Notes: generated by a model from the sequence alone, not told the origin. Counted from the stretch's first letter, positions 17,445 to 27,879 are shown. The stretch: 64,000 bases of DNA from Bradyrhizobium sp. CSA112 (GCF_029051645.1 NZ_JAACFS010000015.1:1-64000), one strand, 5' to 3'. Numbers and translations: made by a program.

Positions 17445-17834
17445 ATGATGACCATGAGCGGCCTCGACAAGTGGTACGGCTACATGAAGTCCCATGACAC
17501 GGCGGCGCTGTGGGACCTCTTGCACCCCGAGGCGGTATTCGAAAGCCCCGTCGTCCACACGCCGCAGCGCGGGCGCGACATCACCTTCAAATATCTGGCG
17601 AGCGCCGGGAAGGTGCTGGGCGGCCCCGGCTTCAAATATACCGGCGAATGGCGCAGCGCGAGCGGCGCGGTCCTCGAATTCGAAAACGAGATCGAGGGGA
17701 TCAAGATCAACGGCGTCGACATCATCACCTTCAGCGATGACGGTAAGATCACGCACTTCAAGGTGATGGTACGTCCGCTGAAGGCGATCAATCTGCTGCA
17801 CCGCTTGATGGGGGAGCAACTCGCCAAGCAGTGA
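17445..17834 (+). CDS. SnoaL-like / nuclear transport factor 2 family protein
   Basis: The 129-residue protein has the alpha+beta cone pattern of the NTF2-like family: an N-terminal helix, LWDLLHPEAVFESPVVHTP at about 19-37, and strands toward the C-terminus (KITHFKVMVRPLKAIN). Such proteins are small isomerases, hydrolases or binding domains, and the substrate is not readable. It starts with tandem ATG codons, the first preceded by aggaga. The divergent PadR gene probably regulates it. Confidence 0.72.
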   Translation: MMTMSGLDKWYGYMKSHDTAALWDLLHPEAVFESPVVHTPQRGRDITFKYLASAGKVLGGPGFKYTGEWRSASGAVLEFENEIEGIKINGVDIITFSDDGKITHFKVMVRPLKAINLLHRLMGEQLAKQ

Positions 17835-18019
17835 TGAAGGTGAGGGAGCAAAGACCGCGACGATGTCCGGTGCCGTTTATGTCGCGATGGCTGTCCGGAT
17901 ATTTCGCTCACCTGCTCACTCCCTAGGACTGCCGGAACCGGATAAGGTCGTGTTCCGGAACGCCACAACGAATTTCATTCAAACGCCTTCGCCATCTTTG
18001 CCGCTGCCGGGAGAACATC

Positions 18020-19810
18020 ATGCCGATCTACAAAGCCCCCGTGGAAGACGTCACCTTCCTGCTCAACGACGTGTTCCAGATCGACCGCTACGACAATCTG
18101 CCCGGCTTCACCGATGCCTCCGCCGATGTGCGCGAAGCGATCTTGGGCGAGGCCGCAAAACTCTCGGAAGAGGTGCTGCAGCCGCTCAACCGTGTCGGCG
18201 ATCTCGAAGGCTGCAAGCGGCATGACGACGGCAGCGTCACCACACCGAAGGGCTTCAAGGAAGCCTTCAAGCAGGTGGCCGAAGGCGGCTGGCTCGGTCT
18301 GTCGGCGCCGGCGGAGTATGGCGGGCAGGGGCTGCCGGTGACGCTGAGCCAGGTGGTCACCGAATTCCAGAGCGCGGCCAACATGGCGTTCTCGATGTAT
18401 GGCGGCCTGACCATGGGCGCGACCGCGGCGCTGCTGGTGCACGGCAAGCCCGAGCAGAAGAAGATGTTCGTGCCGAAGATGGTGGCGGGCGAGTGGACCG
18501 GCACCATGAACCTCACCGAGCCGCAATGCGGCACCGATCTCGGCCTGTTGCGCACCAAGGCGGTCAAGCAGGCCGACGGCAGCTACAAGATATCAGGCAC
18601 CAAGATCTTCATCTCCGCCGGCGAGCACGACATGGCCGAGAACATCATCCACCTGGTGCTGGCGCGCATCGAAGGCGCACCGGCCGGCATCAAGGGCGTG
18701 TCGCTGTTCGTGGTGCCGAAGGTGCTGGTCAATGCCGACGGCTCGCTGGGCGCGCGCAACGGCGTGTCCTGCGGCTCGATCGAGCACAAGATGGGCATCC
18801 ACGGCAATTCCACCTGCGTGATGAATTACGACAACGCCACCGGCTGGCTGATCGGCGAAGAAAACAAGGGCATGCAGGGCATGTTCGTGATGATGAACGA
18901 GGCCCGCCTCGGCGTCGCCGTGCAGGGCCTCGCGCAGTCCGAGGTCGCCTATCAGAACGCCGTCAATTACGCGCGCGAGCGCCTGCAGGGACGTTCCCTG
19001 ACCGGCGCAAAGGAGGCGGACAAGCCGGCCGATCCGATCATCGTGCATCCGGACGTGCGCCGCGTGCTGCTCACCATCCGTGCCTTCAACGAGGCGGCGC
19101 GCGCCATGGTGGTGTGGACGGCGCTGAAGAGCGACGTCGCCCACCGCTCCTCGGATCCGAAGGACCGCCAGGAGGCGGACGACCACATGGGCCTGATGAC
19201 GCCGGTCATGAAGGGCGTGATGACCGACGTCGGATTTTCCAATGCGGTGCTGGCGCAGCAGATGTATGGCGGCCATGGCTATATCGCCGAACACGGCATG
19301 GAGCAGTTCGTGCGCGATGCGCGCATTGCCATGCTCTATGAGGGCGCCAACGGCATTCAGGCGCTTGATCTGGTCGGCCGCAAGCTGCCGCGCGACGGCG
19401 GCCGCGCCGTGATGGCGTTCTTTGCCGAGGTGGCAGCCTTTGCCAAGGAGCACGGCGGCGACGAGGCGATGAAGCCGTTCGTTGCGCCGCTCTCGACCGC
19501 GCTCGGCCACCTGCAGCAGGCCTCTGGCTGGCTGATGCAGAACGCGCTGACCAAGCCCGACAATGCCGGCGCTGCCGCTACCGACTACATGCAATTGTTC
19601 GGCCTCGTCACCTTCGGCTACATGTGGGCGCGGATGGCGAAGGTGGCGCAGGACAAGATTGCGGCTGATGGTGCCACGCCCTATCTGACGACCAAGCTGG
19701 TGACCGGCCGCTTCTTCATGGAGCGGATGTTGCCGGAAACCCACGTCCATCTCGCGCGAATCCAGTCCGGATGCGCGACCACCATGGAATTAGCGGCGGA
19801 AGCGTTCTGA
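18020..19810 (+). CDS. acyl-CoA dehydrogenase with C-terminal extension domain
   Basis: The protein is 596 residues, longer than the usual 380-400 because of the N- and C-terminal additions of the large bacterial acyl-CoA dehydrogenases. Seen in order: the FAD-contact stretch NLTEPQCGTDLG near 158-169, the middle beta domain (GTKIFISAGEHD), and the catalytic-base region YEGANGIQALDL near 438-449. It oxidises acyl-CoA to enoyl-CoA and passes electrons to ETF. Thiolase and FadJ-type genes follow on the same strand, which makes a beta-oxidation cluster. The 185 bases upstream hold no gene I can support. Confidence 0.9.
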   Translation: MPIYKAPVEDVTFLLNDVFQIDRYDNLPGFTDASADVREAILGEAAKLSEEVLQPLNRVGDLEGCKRHDDGSVTTPKGFKEAFKQVAEGGWLGLSAPAEYGGQGLPVTLSQVVTEFQSAANMAFSMYGGLTMGATAALLVHGKPEQKKMFVPKMVAGEWTGTMNLTEPQCGTDLGLLRTKAVKQADGSYKISGTKIFISAGEHDMAENIIHLVLARIEGAPAGIKGVSLFVVPKVLVNADGSLGARNGVSCGSIEHKMGIHGNSTCVMNYDNATGWLIGEENKGMQGMFVMMNEARLGVAVQGLAQSEVAYQNAVNYARERLQGRSLTGAKEADKPADPIIVHPDVRRVLLTIRAFNEAARAMVVWTALKSDVAHRSSDPKDRQEADDHMGLMTPVMKGVMTDVGFSNAVLAQQMYGGHGYIAEHGMEQFVRDARIAMLYEGANGIQALDLVGRKLPRDGGRAVMAFFAEVAAFAKEHGGDEAMKPFVAPLSTALGHLQQASGWLMQNALTKPDNAGAAATDYMQLFGLVTFGYMWARMAKVAQDKIAADGATPYLTTKLVTGRFFMERMLPETHVHLARIQSGCATTMELAAEAF

Positions 19811-19874
19811 GATTTTCCGCCGTTTCTCTGCCCTTTCGCCTATAATATTATGATCCTCATACCAGGAGGGCGTC

Positions 19875-21083
<1,209 letters not shown>

Positions 21084-21087
21084 GAAC

Positions 21088-21175
21088 GTAGGGTGGGCAA
21101 AGCGAAGCGTGCCCACCACACAGTTCTTCGCAAGTAATGGTGGGCACGGCGCAAGTGCGCCTTTGCCCACCCTAC
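21088..21175. repeat. inverted repeat (family B, copy 1)
   Basis: Left arm gtagggtgggcaaagcgaag and right arm gcctttgcccaccctac, with internal tgcccacca/tggtgggca arms, form a strong stem. It occupies the gap between the thiolase and FadJ-type genes. A second copy is at 27880-27969. Confidence 0.8.
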
Positions 21176-21231
21176 GGGATCACATCCATTCGCCGCGCCA
21201 AATCGGCTGCGGCACCGAGGGAGCAACCAAC

Positions 21232-23445
21232 ATGGCCTTCAAGAATTTCAAGGTAGAGACCGACGCCGACGGCATTGCGCTCGTCACCTGGGATATCCCC
21301 GGACGTTCGATGAACGTGCTGGACGAGACCTCGACCACTGAGCTCGAAGAGATATTGAAGCAGACCACGGCGGATGCCGCGGTTAAGGGCATCGTCATCA
21401 CCTCCGCTAAGGAAGCGTTCTGCGCCGGCGCCGACCTTTCGATGCTCGAAGGCATGAATATCGCTTACGCCAAGATGCTGAAGGAGAAGGGCGAGGAAGC
21501 TGCCAACCAGATGCTGTTCGACCAGAGCCGCCGCTTCTCGCTGGTGCTGCGCGGCATCGAAACCTGCGGCAAGCCGTGGGCCGCGGCGATCAACGGGCTG
21601 GCGCTCGGCGGCGGTTTCGAGGTGACGCTGTCCTGCCACTACCGCGTTGCGGCCGAGAATCCCAAAACTCGCCTCGGCCTGCCCGAGGTCAAGGTCGGCC
21701 TGTTCCCCGGCGCCGGCGGCACCCAGCGCGTGCCGCGCCTGGTGCCGCCGCAGGATGCGATGACGATCCTGCTCAAGGGCGATCCGGTCACCGTCGACAA
21801 GGCCAAATCGCTGAATTTGATCCACGCCATCGTGCCGGCTTCCGAGCTGATCAAGGCGGCAAAGGACTGGATCAAGGGCGGCGGCAAGGCGGTCGCGCCC
21901 TGGGACGAAAAGGGCTTCAAGCTGCCGGGCGGTCCGGTGTTCTCCAAGGCCGGCATGATGATGTTCCCGGCCGGCAACGCCATTTATCGGCGCGAGACCT
22001 ACGACAATTATCCGGCGGCGCGCGCCATCATGAGCTGCGTCTATGAGGGCCTGCAGTTGCCGATCGACGCCGCGCTGCGCGTCGAATCGCGCTACTTCAC
22101 GAAAGTGCTCCGCTCCAAGGAAGCAGCGGCGATGATCCGCAGCCTGTTCCTGTCGATGCAGGAGCTGAACAAGGGCGCGCGGCGTCCGCAAAACGTGCCG
22201 CCGACCAAGGTGAAGAAGATCGCCGTAATCGGCGCCGGCTTCATGGGCGCCAGCGTCGGCTTCGTCTCCGCGCGCGCCGGCCTCGACGTCGTGCTGATCG
22301 ACCGCGACCAGGAAAGCGCCGACAAGGGCAAGGCGCATGCCCAGAAGGTGATCGACGAGCAGATCGCCAAGGGCCGCGCCAAGGCGGGTGATCGCGACGC
22401 GCTGCTGGCGCGCATCACGCCGACGGCGGACTACGCCGCGCTCGGGGATTGCGACCTCGTAATCGAGGCCGTGTTCGAGGACCGCAAGGTCAAGGCAGAG
22501 ACCTTTGCCAAGGCGCAACAGTACCTCAAGGCGGACGCGATCTTCGCCTCCAACACCTCGACGCTGCCGATCACCTCACTTGCCGAAAGCTTCAAGGATC
22601 AGGGCAAGTTCGTCGGTATCCATTTCTTCTCGCCGGTCGAGAAAATGATGCTGGTCGAAATCATCCTAGGCAAGAACACCGGCGACGTCGCGCTGGCCGC
22701 CGCGCTCGATTATGTGCGGGTGATCGGCAAGACGCCGATCGTCGTGAACGACTCCCGCGGCTTCTACGCCAACCGCTGCGTCGGCCGTTACATCGCCGAA
22801 GGTAACGAGATGTTCCTGGAAGGCGTGCCGCCGGCGATGATCGAGAATTGCGCCAAGATGGCGGGCATGCCGGTCGGCCCGCTGTCGCTGTCGGATGAAG
22901 TGGCCCTCGACCTCGGCCTGAAGGTCATCAAGGCAACGGAAACCGATCTCGGCCCCAACGCCATCAACCCCGACCAGAAGAAGCTGATGGTGGAACTGGT
23001 CGAGAAGCAGGGCCGTCTCGGCCGCAAGAACAGCAAGGGCTTTTACGATTACCCCGAGAAGGGCAAGGGCCAGAAGAGCCTGTGGCCGGGCCTGTCGGCG
23101 CTGCAACCGAAGCAGCTTGATCCTGACACCCTCGACGTCGAGGAATTGAAGCAGCGCTTTTTGGTGGTGCAGGCAGTGGAAGCCGCGCGCACGGTGGAGG
23201 ATCACGTCATCACCGATCCGCGCGAGGCCGATGTCGGCTCGATCCTGGGCTTCGGCTTTGCGCCGTTCACCGGCGGCACGCTGTCCTATATCGACTTCAT
23301 GGGCACACGGAAGTTCGTCGAGCTCTGCCACAGGCTGGAAGCCAAATACGGCTCGCGCTTCACCCCGCCGAAACTGCTGGAAGACATGGCGGCGAGCAAT
23401 GAGACCTTCTACGGCCGCTTCCCGCCCAAGAAGGCGGCGGCGTAA
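21232..23445 (+). CDS. FadJ-type enoyl-CoA hydratase / 3-hydroxyacyl-CoA dehydrogenase
   Basis: The 737-residue bifunctional enzyme has an N-terminal crotonase domain (AFCAGADLSML near 61-71 and GLALGGGFEVTLSCHYR near 122-138 for the oxyanion hole) and, from about 325, the NAD-binding 3-hydroxyacyl-CoA dehydrogenase (GAGFMGASVGF, HFFSPVEKMMLVEI), then its C-terminal domains. It carries out the middle two steps of beta-oxidation. The ATG at 21232 was chosen because the open frame upstream crosses a dispersed repeat. It pairs with the thiolase gene just upstream. Confidence 0.93.
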   Translation: MAFKNFKVETDADGIALVTWDIPGRSMNVLDETSTTELEEILKQTTADAAVKGIVITSAKEAFCAGADLSMLEGMNIAYAKMLKEKGEEAANQMLFDQSRRFSLVLRGIETCGKPWAAAINGLALGGGFEVTLSCHYRVAAENPKTRLGLPEVKVGLFPGAGGTQRVPRLVPPQDAMTILLKGDPVTVDKAKSLNLIHAIVPASELIKAAKDWIKGGGKAVAPWDEKGFKLPGGPVFSKAGMMMFPAGNAIYRRETYDNYPAARAIMSCVYEGLQLPIDAALRVESRYFTKVLRSKEAAAMIRSLFLSMQELNKGARRPQNVPPTKVKKIAVIGAGFMGASVGFVSARAGLDVVLIDRDQESADKGKAHAQKVIDEQIAKGRAKAGDRDALLARITPTADYAALGDCDLVIEAVFEDRKVKAETFAKAQQYLKADAIFASNTSTLPITSLAESFKDQGKFVGIHFFSPVEKMMLVEIILGKNTGDVALAAALDYVRVIGKTPIVVNDSRGFYANRCVGRYIAEGNEMFLEGVPPAMIENCAKMAGMPVGPLSLSDEVALDLGLKVIKATETDLGPNAINPDQKKLMVELVEKQGRLGRKNSKGFYDYPEKGKGQKSLWPGLSALQPKQLDPDTLDVEELKQRFLVVQAVEAARTVEDHVITDPREADVGSILGFGFAPFTGGTLSYIDFMGTRKFVELCHRLEAKYGSRFTPPKLLEDMAASNETFYGRFPPKKAAA

Positions 23446-23462
23446 GCGGCAGTGTAAATTCT

Positions 23463-23587
23463 ATCGTCGTCCCTGCGAACGCAGGGACCCATACCGCGTG
23501 CTCTGGCGATTGAGAGCTGATGGCAATTACCTTCTGAACCAATCACCGTCTGTGGTTATGGGTCCCTGCGTTCGCAGGGACGACGAT
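23463..23587. repeat. inverted repeat with 31-bp perfect arms (family A, copy 1)
   Basis: Arms at 23463-23493 and 23557-23587 are perfect reverse complements over 31 bases; each arm itself contains the palindrome ccctgcgaacgcaggg. Copies with 28-bp arms are at 27169-27285 and 60595-60715, and a short form at 51902-51932. Confidence 0.9.
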
Positions 23588-23613
23588 GTGGAGACATTCC
23601 CCGCAACTAGAAA

Positions 23614-23637
23614 GGGCCGGATCATTCGATCCGGCCC
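23614..23637. terminator. bidirectional hairpin between convergent genes
   Basis: The stem gggccggatc / gatccggccc has a 4-base loop and lies between the FadJ-type gene and the convergent GST gene. The T-runs on both sides are weak, so efficiency is uncertain. Confidence 0.5.
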
Positions 23638-23663
23638 ATTCCTTGTCGCTATCCGTGAGCGTC

Positions 23664-24278
23664 TCACGCCGCCTTCAGCAGCCCTTCCTTGGTCAGCGCT
23701 TCCTGCACCTTCGGGCGGGCGGCGATGCGGGCCTTGTAGGCCAGGAGGTTCGGCATGGCCGAAAGATCGAACTTCATCCGGTCCGCCCAGGACAGCATCG
23801 TGAACATATAGCCGTCGGCGACGGTGAACTGGCTGCCCATCAGGTAGTCGCGCCCCGCAAGCTGGCTGTCGACATATTTGAACTTGGCCATCACCCGGTC
23901 CTTGAAGAACGCCTTGGCGTCGTCGGCCAGCACCGGCGAGAACATCGGACCGAAACTCTTGTGCAGTTCCGTGGTAATGAAGTTGAGCCACTCCAGGAGC
24001 TTGTAGCGGTCGGCGCTGTCGCGGGCGGGCGCCAGGTTCTTGGCCGCCACCTTGTCGGCGATCATCTGGACGATAACCGGCCCCTCGGTGACCACCTCGC
24101 CCGAATCGAGCGCCAGCACCGGCACCTGGCCCTTGGGGTTGACCTTCAAAAAGTCGTCACCGTTTTCCAGCTTCTTGGCGCGCAGGTCGACCTTGACCAG
24201 GTCAAAGGGCAGACCGGCCTCGAGAAGCGCGATATGGGGGGACAGCGAGCAGGCGCCTGGGGAATAATACAGTTTCAT
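23664..24278 (-). CDS. glutathione S-transferase family protein
   Basis: The 204-residue protein has an N-terminal thioredoxin-fold domain opening MKLYYSPGACSLSPHIAL, the signature of beta-class bacterial GSTs with Cys10, followed by the cis-proline region GQVPVLAL and an all-helical C-terminal domain. It conjugates or reduces electrophiles with glutathione. A MarR-type regulator is divergent, with two identical-pattern dyads between the genes, so expression is probably derepressed by a small molecule. GshA, which makes the glutathione precursor, is the next gene after the regulator. Confidence 0.9.
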   Translation of the reverse strand: MKLYYSPGACSLSPHIALLEAGLPFDLVKVDLRAKKLENGDDFLKVNPKGQVPVLALDSGEVVTEGPVIVQMIADKVAAKNLAPARDSADRYKLLEWLNFITTELHKSFGPMFSPVLADDAKAFFKDRVMAKFKYVDSQLAGRDYLMGSQFTVADGYMFTMLSWADRMKFDLSAMPNLLAYKARIAARPKVQEALTKEGLLKAA

Positions 24279-24319
24279 CGGCTTTTCCTTCCCTCGATTA
24301 TTATTGGCGGACCGACTAA

Positions 24320-24331
24320 ATGCATTTGCAT
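24320..24331. promoter_or_regulatory. candidate MarR operator 1
   Basis: The sequence atgca-tt-tgcat is a perfect 5-bp inverted repeat, on the GST side of the divergent gap. Together with the second site it forms a larger mirrored layout (actaaatgca at 24315-24324 and tgcatttagt at 24355-24364). Confidence 0.6.
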
Positions 24332-24347
24332 GGAATAGTCAAGATTG

Positions 24348-24359
24348 ATGCACCTGCAT
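24348..24359. promoter_or_regulatory. candidate MarR operator 2
   Basis: The sequence atgca-cc-tgcat has the same arms as operator 1, 28 bases centre to centre, on the MarR side of the gap. Two sites with the same pattern suggest two regulator dimers. Confidence 0.6.
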
Positions 24360-24379
24360 TTAGTGCGGTACACTGATCT

Positions 24380-24889
24380 GTGACAGATACGGACTGGATG
24401 ATGAAACGCAAACCATCGACCGAGGCGACCGCCGCCTGGATCCGCCTGATGCGGGTGCAGAGCCGGGTGCTCGATGCCGTCGAGCAGGATTTGAAGAAAG
24501 CCGGCTTTCCGCCGCTGGCCTGGTACGACGCGCTCCTGGAACTGTCGCGCGCGCCGTCCGGCGAGATGCGCCCGGTGGAGCTGGAAAAGCAGATGCTGAT
24601 CCCGCAATATTCCACCTCGCGACTGATCGACCGCCTGGTGGACGAGGGTCTGGCGGCGCGGCGCGAATGCAAGATCGACAAGCGCGGCCAGTTCGTGGAG
24701 ATCACCGAGGCCGGGCGTGAACTGCAGAAGAAGATGTGGAGCGCCTATTCGGCAGCGATCGAAAAGCACGTCGGCTCGAAACTGTCCGATGCCGACGCTA
24801 TAAAGCTTTGCGGTCTGCTCGACCGGCTGGGCTGCTCCTGCTCCGACGTCAAGGCGGCCGCTGCCCGCGACGGCGTGCCGGCGCGATGA
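24380..24889 (+). CDS. MarR family transcriptional regulator
   Basis: The 169-residue protein has the MarR layout: long helix 1, winged helix region (MLIPQYSTSRLIDRLVDEGLAARR near 73-96, wing KIDKRGQFVEITEAG) and a C-terminal dimerisation helix. The C-terminus has a double cysteine (CSCS), possibly redox- or thiol-sensing, which is inference. The GTG at 24380 gives the full length; the ATG codons at 24398 and 24401 are alternatives. It is divergent from the GST gene. Confidence 0.85.
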   Translation: MTDTDWMMKRKPSTEATAAWIRLMRVQSRVLDAVEQDLKKAGFPPLAWYDALLELSRAPSGEMRPVELEKQMLIPQYSTSRLIDRLVDEGLAARRECKIDKRGQFVEITEAGRELQKKMWSAYSAAIEKHVGSKLSDADAIKLCGLLDRLGCSCSDVKAAAARDGVPAR

Positions 24890-24985
24890 CAGCCCTGACA
24901 TGTTTCGTTGATGCGGACGACACCGTCTGCATTCCCTTGGCCACACGGCGCGTTCGGTCGAATCGCCAGATATCCGGATTTTTTT

Positions 24986-26356
24986 ATGGCGCGTGACCAG
25001 ATCGATATGACGCCGCTGCAATCACGTGACGAACTCGTCGCGTGGCTCGAAGCCGGCATCAAGCCGCCGTCCGAGTTCCGCATCGGCACCGAGCACGAGA
25101 AGACCCCGTTCACGCTGGAGGGCCGTCAGCCGGTGCCCTACGAAGGCGCGCGCGGCATCGGCTCGCTGCTCGAAGGCATGCAGCTCCTGCTCGGCTGGGA
25201 GCCGATCATGGAGCAGGGCAACATCATCGGGCTCTATGACGTCACCGGCGGCGGCGCGATTTCGCTGGAGCCGGGCGGCCAGTTTGAGCTGTCCGGTGCG
25301 CCGGTCGAAAACGTGCACCAGACCCAGTCCGAGCTGATGGCGCATCTGGCGCAGGTCCGCGAGATCGCGACGCCGCTCGGGATCGGCTTTCTCGGGCTCG
25401 GCATGACGCCGTCCTGGTCGCGGGAGCAGATTCCGGTGATGCCCAAGGGCCGCTACAAGATCATGACCAACTACATGCCGAAGGTCGGGAACTACGGCAT
25501 CGACATGATGTACCGGACCTGTACGGTGCAGACCAATCTCGACTTCTCCTCGGAGGCCGACATGGTCAAGAAGCTGCGCGTGTCGATTGCGCTGCAGCCG
25601 GTGGCGACCGCCTTGTTTGCCAATTCGCCGTTCACGGAAGGCAAGCCCAACGGCTTCCTGTCGTTCCGCTCCGAGATCTGGCGCGACACGGATAATGCGC
25701 GCTCCGGCATGCTCCCCTGGGTGTTCGAGGACGGCATGGGGTTCGAGCGCTGGGTCGACTACGCGCTCGACGTGCCCATGTATTTCGTCAAGCGCGGCGA
25801 GACCTATATCGACGTCGCCGGCTCGTCGTTCCGCGCCTTCTTCGAGGGCCGCAACAATTCGCTTCCCGGCGAGCGTCCGACGTTGTCGGACTGGGCCAAC
25901 CACCTGTCGACGATTTTCCCGGAAGTCCGCCTCAAGCGTTATCTGGAAATGCGCGGCGCCGACGGCGTGCCGTGGGGCCGGCTGCCGGCGCTGCCGGCGT
26001 TCTGGGTCGGCCTGTTGTACGACGACGACAGCCTGAACGCGGCCTGGGATCTGGTCAGCCACTGGACCGCAGCGGAGCGTCAGGCGTTGCGTGACGACGT
26101 CCCGCGCCTCGGCTTCAAGGCCAGGATCAAGGATCGTTATTTGTTCGAAATCGCCAGGGAATGCCTGAAGCTGTCGCATGCGGGCTTGCGGCGGCGCAAC
26201 CGCGTCGACCATTCCGGCCGCGACGAGAGCCGCCACCTCGAACCGCTCGAACGGATCCTCGAATCGGGCCGCACGCCGGCGGAAGAAATGCTGGACAAAT
26301 TCAACGGCGGCTGGGGCGGTTCCGTGGAGCCCGTCTATCAGGAATACGCATTTTAA
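24986..26356 (+). CDS. gshA: glutamate-cysteine ligase (plant/alphaproteobacterial type)
   Basis: The 456-residue enzyme makes gamma-glutamylcysteine, the first step of glutathione synthesis. The family signature is clear: FRIGTEHEKTPF near 31-42, LEPGGQFELSGAP near 95-107 and a long central catalytic region; the length matches the plant-type group found in Rhizobiales. I chose the ATG at 24986 (MARDQIDMTPLQSRDELV); the frame is open upstream to 24908 without family similarity. Its position after the MarR gene and near a GST supports a shared glutathione role. Confidence 0.93.
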   Translation: MARDQIDMTPLQSRDELVAWLEAGIKPPSEFRIGTEHEKTPFTLEGRQPVPYEGARGIGSLLEGMQLLLGWEPIMEQGNIIGLYDVTGGGAISLEPGGQFELSGAPVENVHQTQSELMAHLAQVREIATPLGIGFLGLGMTPSWSREQIPVMPKGRYKIMTNYMPKVGNYGIDMMYRTCTVQTNLDFSSEADMVKKLRVSIALQPVATALFANSPFTEGKPNGFLSFRSEIWRDTDNARSGMLPWVFEDGMGFERWVDYALDVPMYFVKRGETYIDVAGSSFRAFFEGRNNSLPGERPTLSDWANHLSTIFPEVRLKRYLEMRGADGVPWGRLPALPAFWVGLLYDDDSLNAAWDLVSHWTAAERQALRDDVPRLGFKARIKDRYLFEIARECLKLSHAGLRRRNRVDHSGRDESRHLEPLERILESGRTPAEEMLDKFNGGWGGSVEPVYQEYAF

Positions 26357-26426
26357 TTGAATGGGTTGCTTCGGTTTTGGGCCGTTCATCCGCCGTACAG
26401 GTTGATGGCGCTCAAATGACGGCCGG

Positions 26427-26562
26427 CTGGAGCATGATCTCCGCGCAAACGCGTTTTCGCGTTTGTCGCGAGGGAAAATCGCTTGCGGTTTTCCGAAACG
26501 ATCATGCTCAAATCAAAAGGGCTGGAGCGGGACGGCGATTCGAAGAAGCGTCATCCCGCGCT
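26427..26562. repeat. dispersed repeat (family F)
   Basis: Arms gagcatgatc and gatcatgctc surround a palindromic core, gcaaacgcgttttcgcgtttg. This looks like the common Bradyrhizobium repeat. It precedes the PAN-like gene and supplies a misleading upstream extension to its reading frame. Confidence 0.65.
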
Positions 26563-26572
26563 TAAAACGCGT

Positions 26573-27151
26573 ATGCGAAAGCAACTGCAAATGAGGTCTG
26601 TTCGCCTGCTCGGGGCGTGTATGGTGACGCTCGCCTTTTTGGCGGCGGCCCTCGGCGCGCGCCCGGCGCTGGCGCAGGCCAAATTCGACCGCCCTGGCGG
26701 CGACTATCTCAGCGCCCCCGTGATCTCGGGCGATCCGGCGGAATGCGCGCTGGTGTGCGAGCGCGACCGGCGCTGCCGCGCCTGGAGCTTCAACTATCCG
26801 ACCGACCTCGCCAACGGTGCGGTGTGCTGGCTCAAGAGCAACGTGCCGGCGCGGGTGCAGAGCGGCGATTGCTGCGTCTCCGGCGTGCGCGGCGCCGGCG
26901 TGGTCGAACGGCGCAACGACACCATCGAAACCTCGATCGACCGCTTCGGCGGCGATTACAAGAGCTTTGATCTCAAGAGCGGCGATGGCGGCGACGACGC
27001 CTGCAAGGCCGCCTGCGCCGCCGACAACAAATGCCGCGCCTGGACCTATGCGCGGCCTGGCTACGCCGGCAAGGAGGCGCACTGCTTCCTGAAGAAAGAC
27101 ATCAAGCCGCCGCGGCGGAAGGCCGGGTTCACGTCGGGCGTGGTGCGGTAG
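26573..27151 (+). CDS. secreted protein with two PAN/apple-like modules
   Basis: From the ATG at 26573 the protein has 192 residues. It starts with a signal peptide (hydrophobic core LLGACMVTLAFLAAALGA, cleavage after ALAQA). Two tandem cysteine-rich modules follow, opening with DRPGGDYLS and DRFGGDYKS; each has a CxxxC-type cysteine pair and the phrase CRAW before an aromatic segment. PAN modules bind proteins or carbohydrates outside the cytoplasm. The longer frame to 26483 runs through a repeat. The gene is alone between repeats, with no obvious partner. Confidence 0.75.
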   Translation: MRKQLQMRSVRLLGACMVTLAFLAAALGARPALAQAKFDRPGGDYLSAPVISGDPAECALVCERDRRCRAWSFNYPTDLANGAVCWLKSNVPARVQSGDCCVSGVRGAGVVERRNDTIETSIDRFGGDYKSFDLKSGDGGDDACKAACAADNKCRAWTYARPGYAGKEAHCFLKKDIKPPRRKAGFTSGVVR

Positions 27152-27168
27152 CCGCGACATTCACCGCT

Positions 27169-27285
27169 GTCGTCCCTGCGAACGCAGGGACCCATACGCC
27201 GTGGCTTCTCGTTTTGGCACTGGGGCAGTTGCCTGCGTAACAACAACGGCCGGTGGCTATGGGTCCCTGCGTTCGCAGGGACGAC
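27169..27285. repeat. inverted repeat (family A, copy 2)
   Basis: Arms at 27169-27196 and 27258-27285 are perfect 28-bp reverse complements, the same sequence as the copy at 23463-23587. It lies between convergent genes. Confidence 0.9.
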
Positions 27286-27293
27286 GGCGCTTG

Positions 27294-27869
27294 TTACGGT
27301 TCCTCATCCGCCGGCAACACCGTAATTTCCGGCCACAGCGCCTTCCATCGCGCAGCCTTCGCTGCGTAATTCGCCGCCGAAAAATTCGCGCCCGGATTGG
27401 GCCGTACGACCAGTGCGGCGACATCGTCATAGCCGTTCGGCGCGTACACTTCGTAAGCCTCGCGCGTGCGGCGGATTCCGATCTGCGTATTCTTGGTCAG
27501 GAAGCGGTCGATACCTTCCGTCGAACAACGCAGCTCGGGGTAGGGCAGGCCATGCTTGTCCGGGTACCAGAGATGAACCCGCGCCTGGTTGCGCGCCTCG
27601 ACCGCGATGCCGCGTTTGGCAAGGCGCTCCGCAAGCGTGCGGATGACGGCGTCTTCCGCTTCCCACGACGTATCGGGATCGAAATAGAACACATCGTAAT
27701 CGTTGATGCCGTAATCGACCGCGCGCTTGGTCAGCACGTTCCACACTGTCTGCACCAGGCACCCGGAGACCAGCCACGCATCCGGCAGCGCGAGCCGAAA
27801 CAGTTCTTCGGTAATGATTTCGTTGGTGGGATTGCGCAAGGCGACGGTGAGGAATTGGTCTTTATTCAT
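27294..27869 (-). CDS. nucleotidyltransferase family protein
   Basis: The 191-residue protein has INDYDVFYFDPDTSWEAED near 55-73, where two or three acidic residues fit the GxD/ExD metal pattern of small nucleotidyltransferase-fold proteins. It resembles bacterial proteins annotated as nucleotidyltransferase family (DUF925-like). The substrate is unknown. The ATG at 27869 was chosen; the frame continues upstream only into the family B repeat. The neighbour upstream on the same strand is an MmcQ/YjbR protein. Confidence 0.72.
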   Translation of the reverse strand: MNKDQFLTVALRNPTNEIITEELFRLALPDAWLVSGCLVQTVWNVLTKRAVDYGINDYDVFYFDPDTSWEAEDAVIRTLAERLAKRGIAVEARNQARVHLWYPDKHGLPYPELRCSTEGIDRFLTKNTQIGIRRTREAYEVYAPNGYDDVAALVVRPNPGANFSAANYAAKAARWKALWPEITVLPADEEP

Positions 27870-27879
27870 AGGCGCCGCC

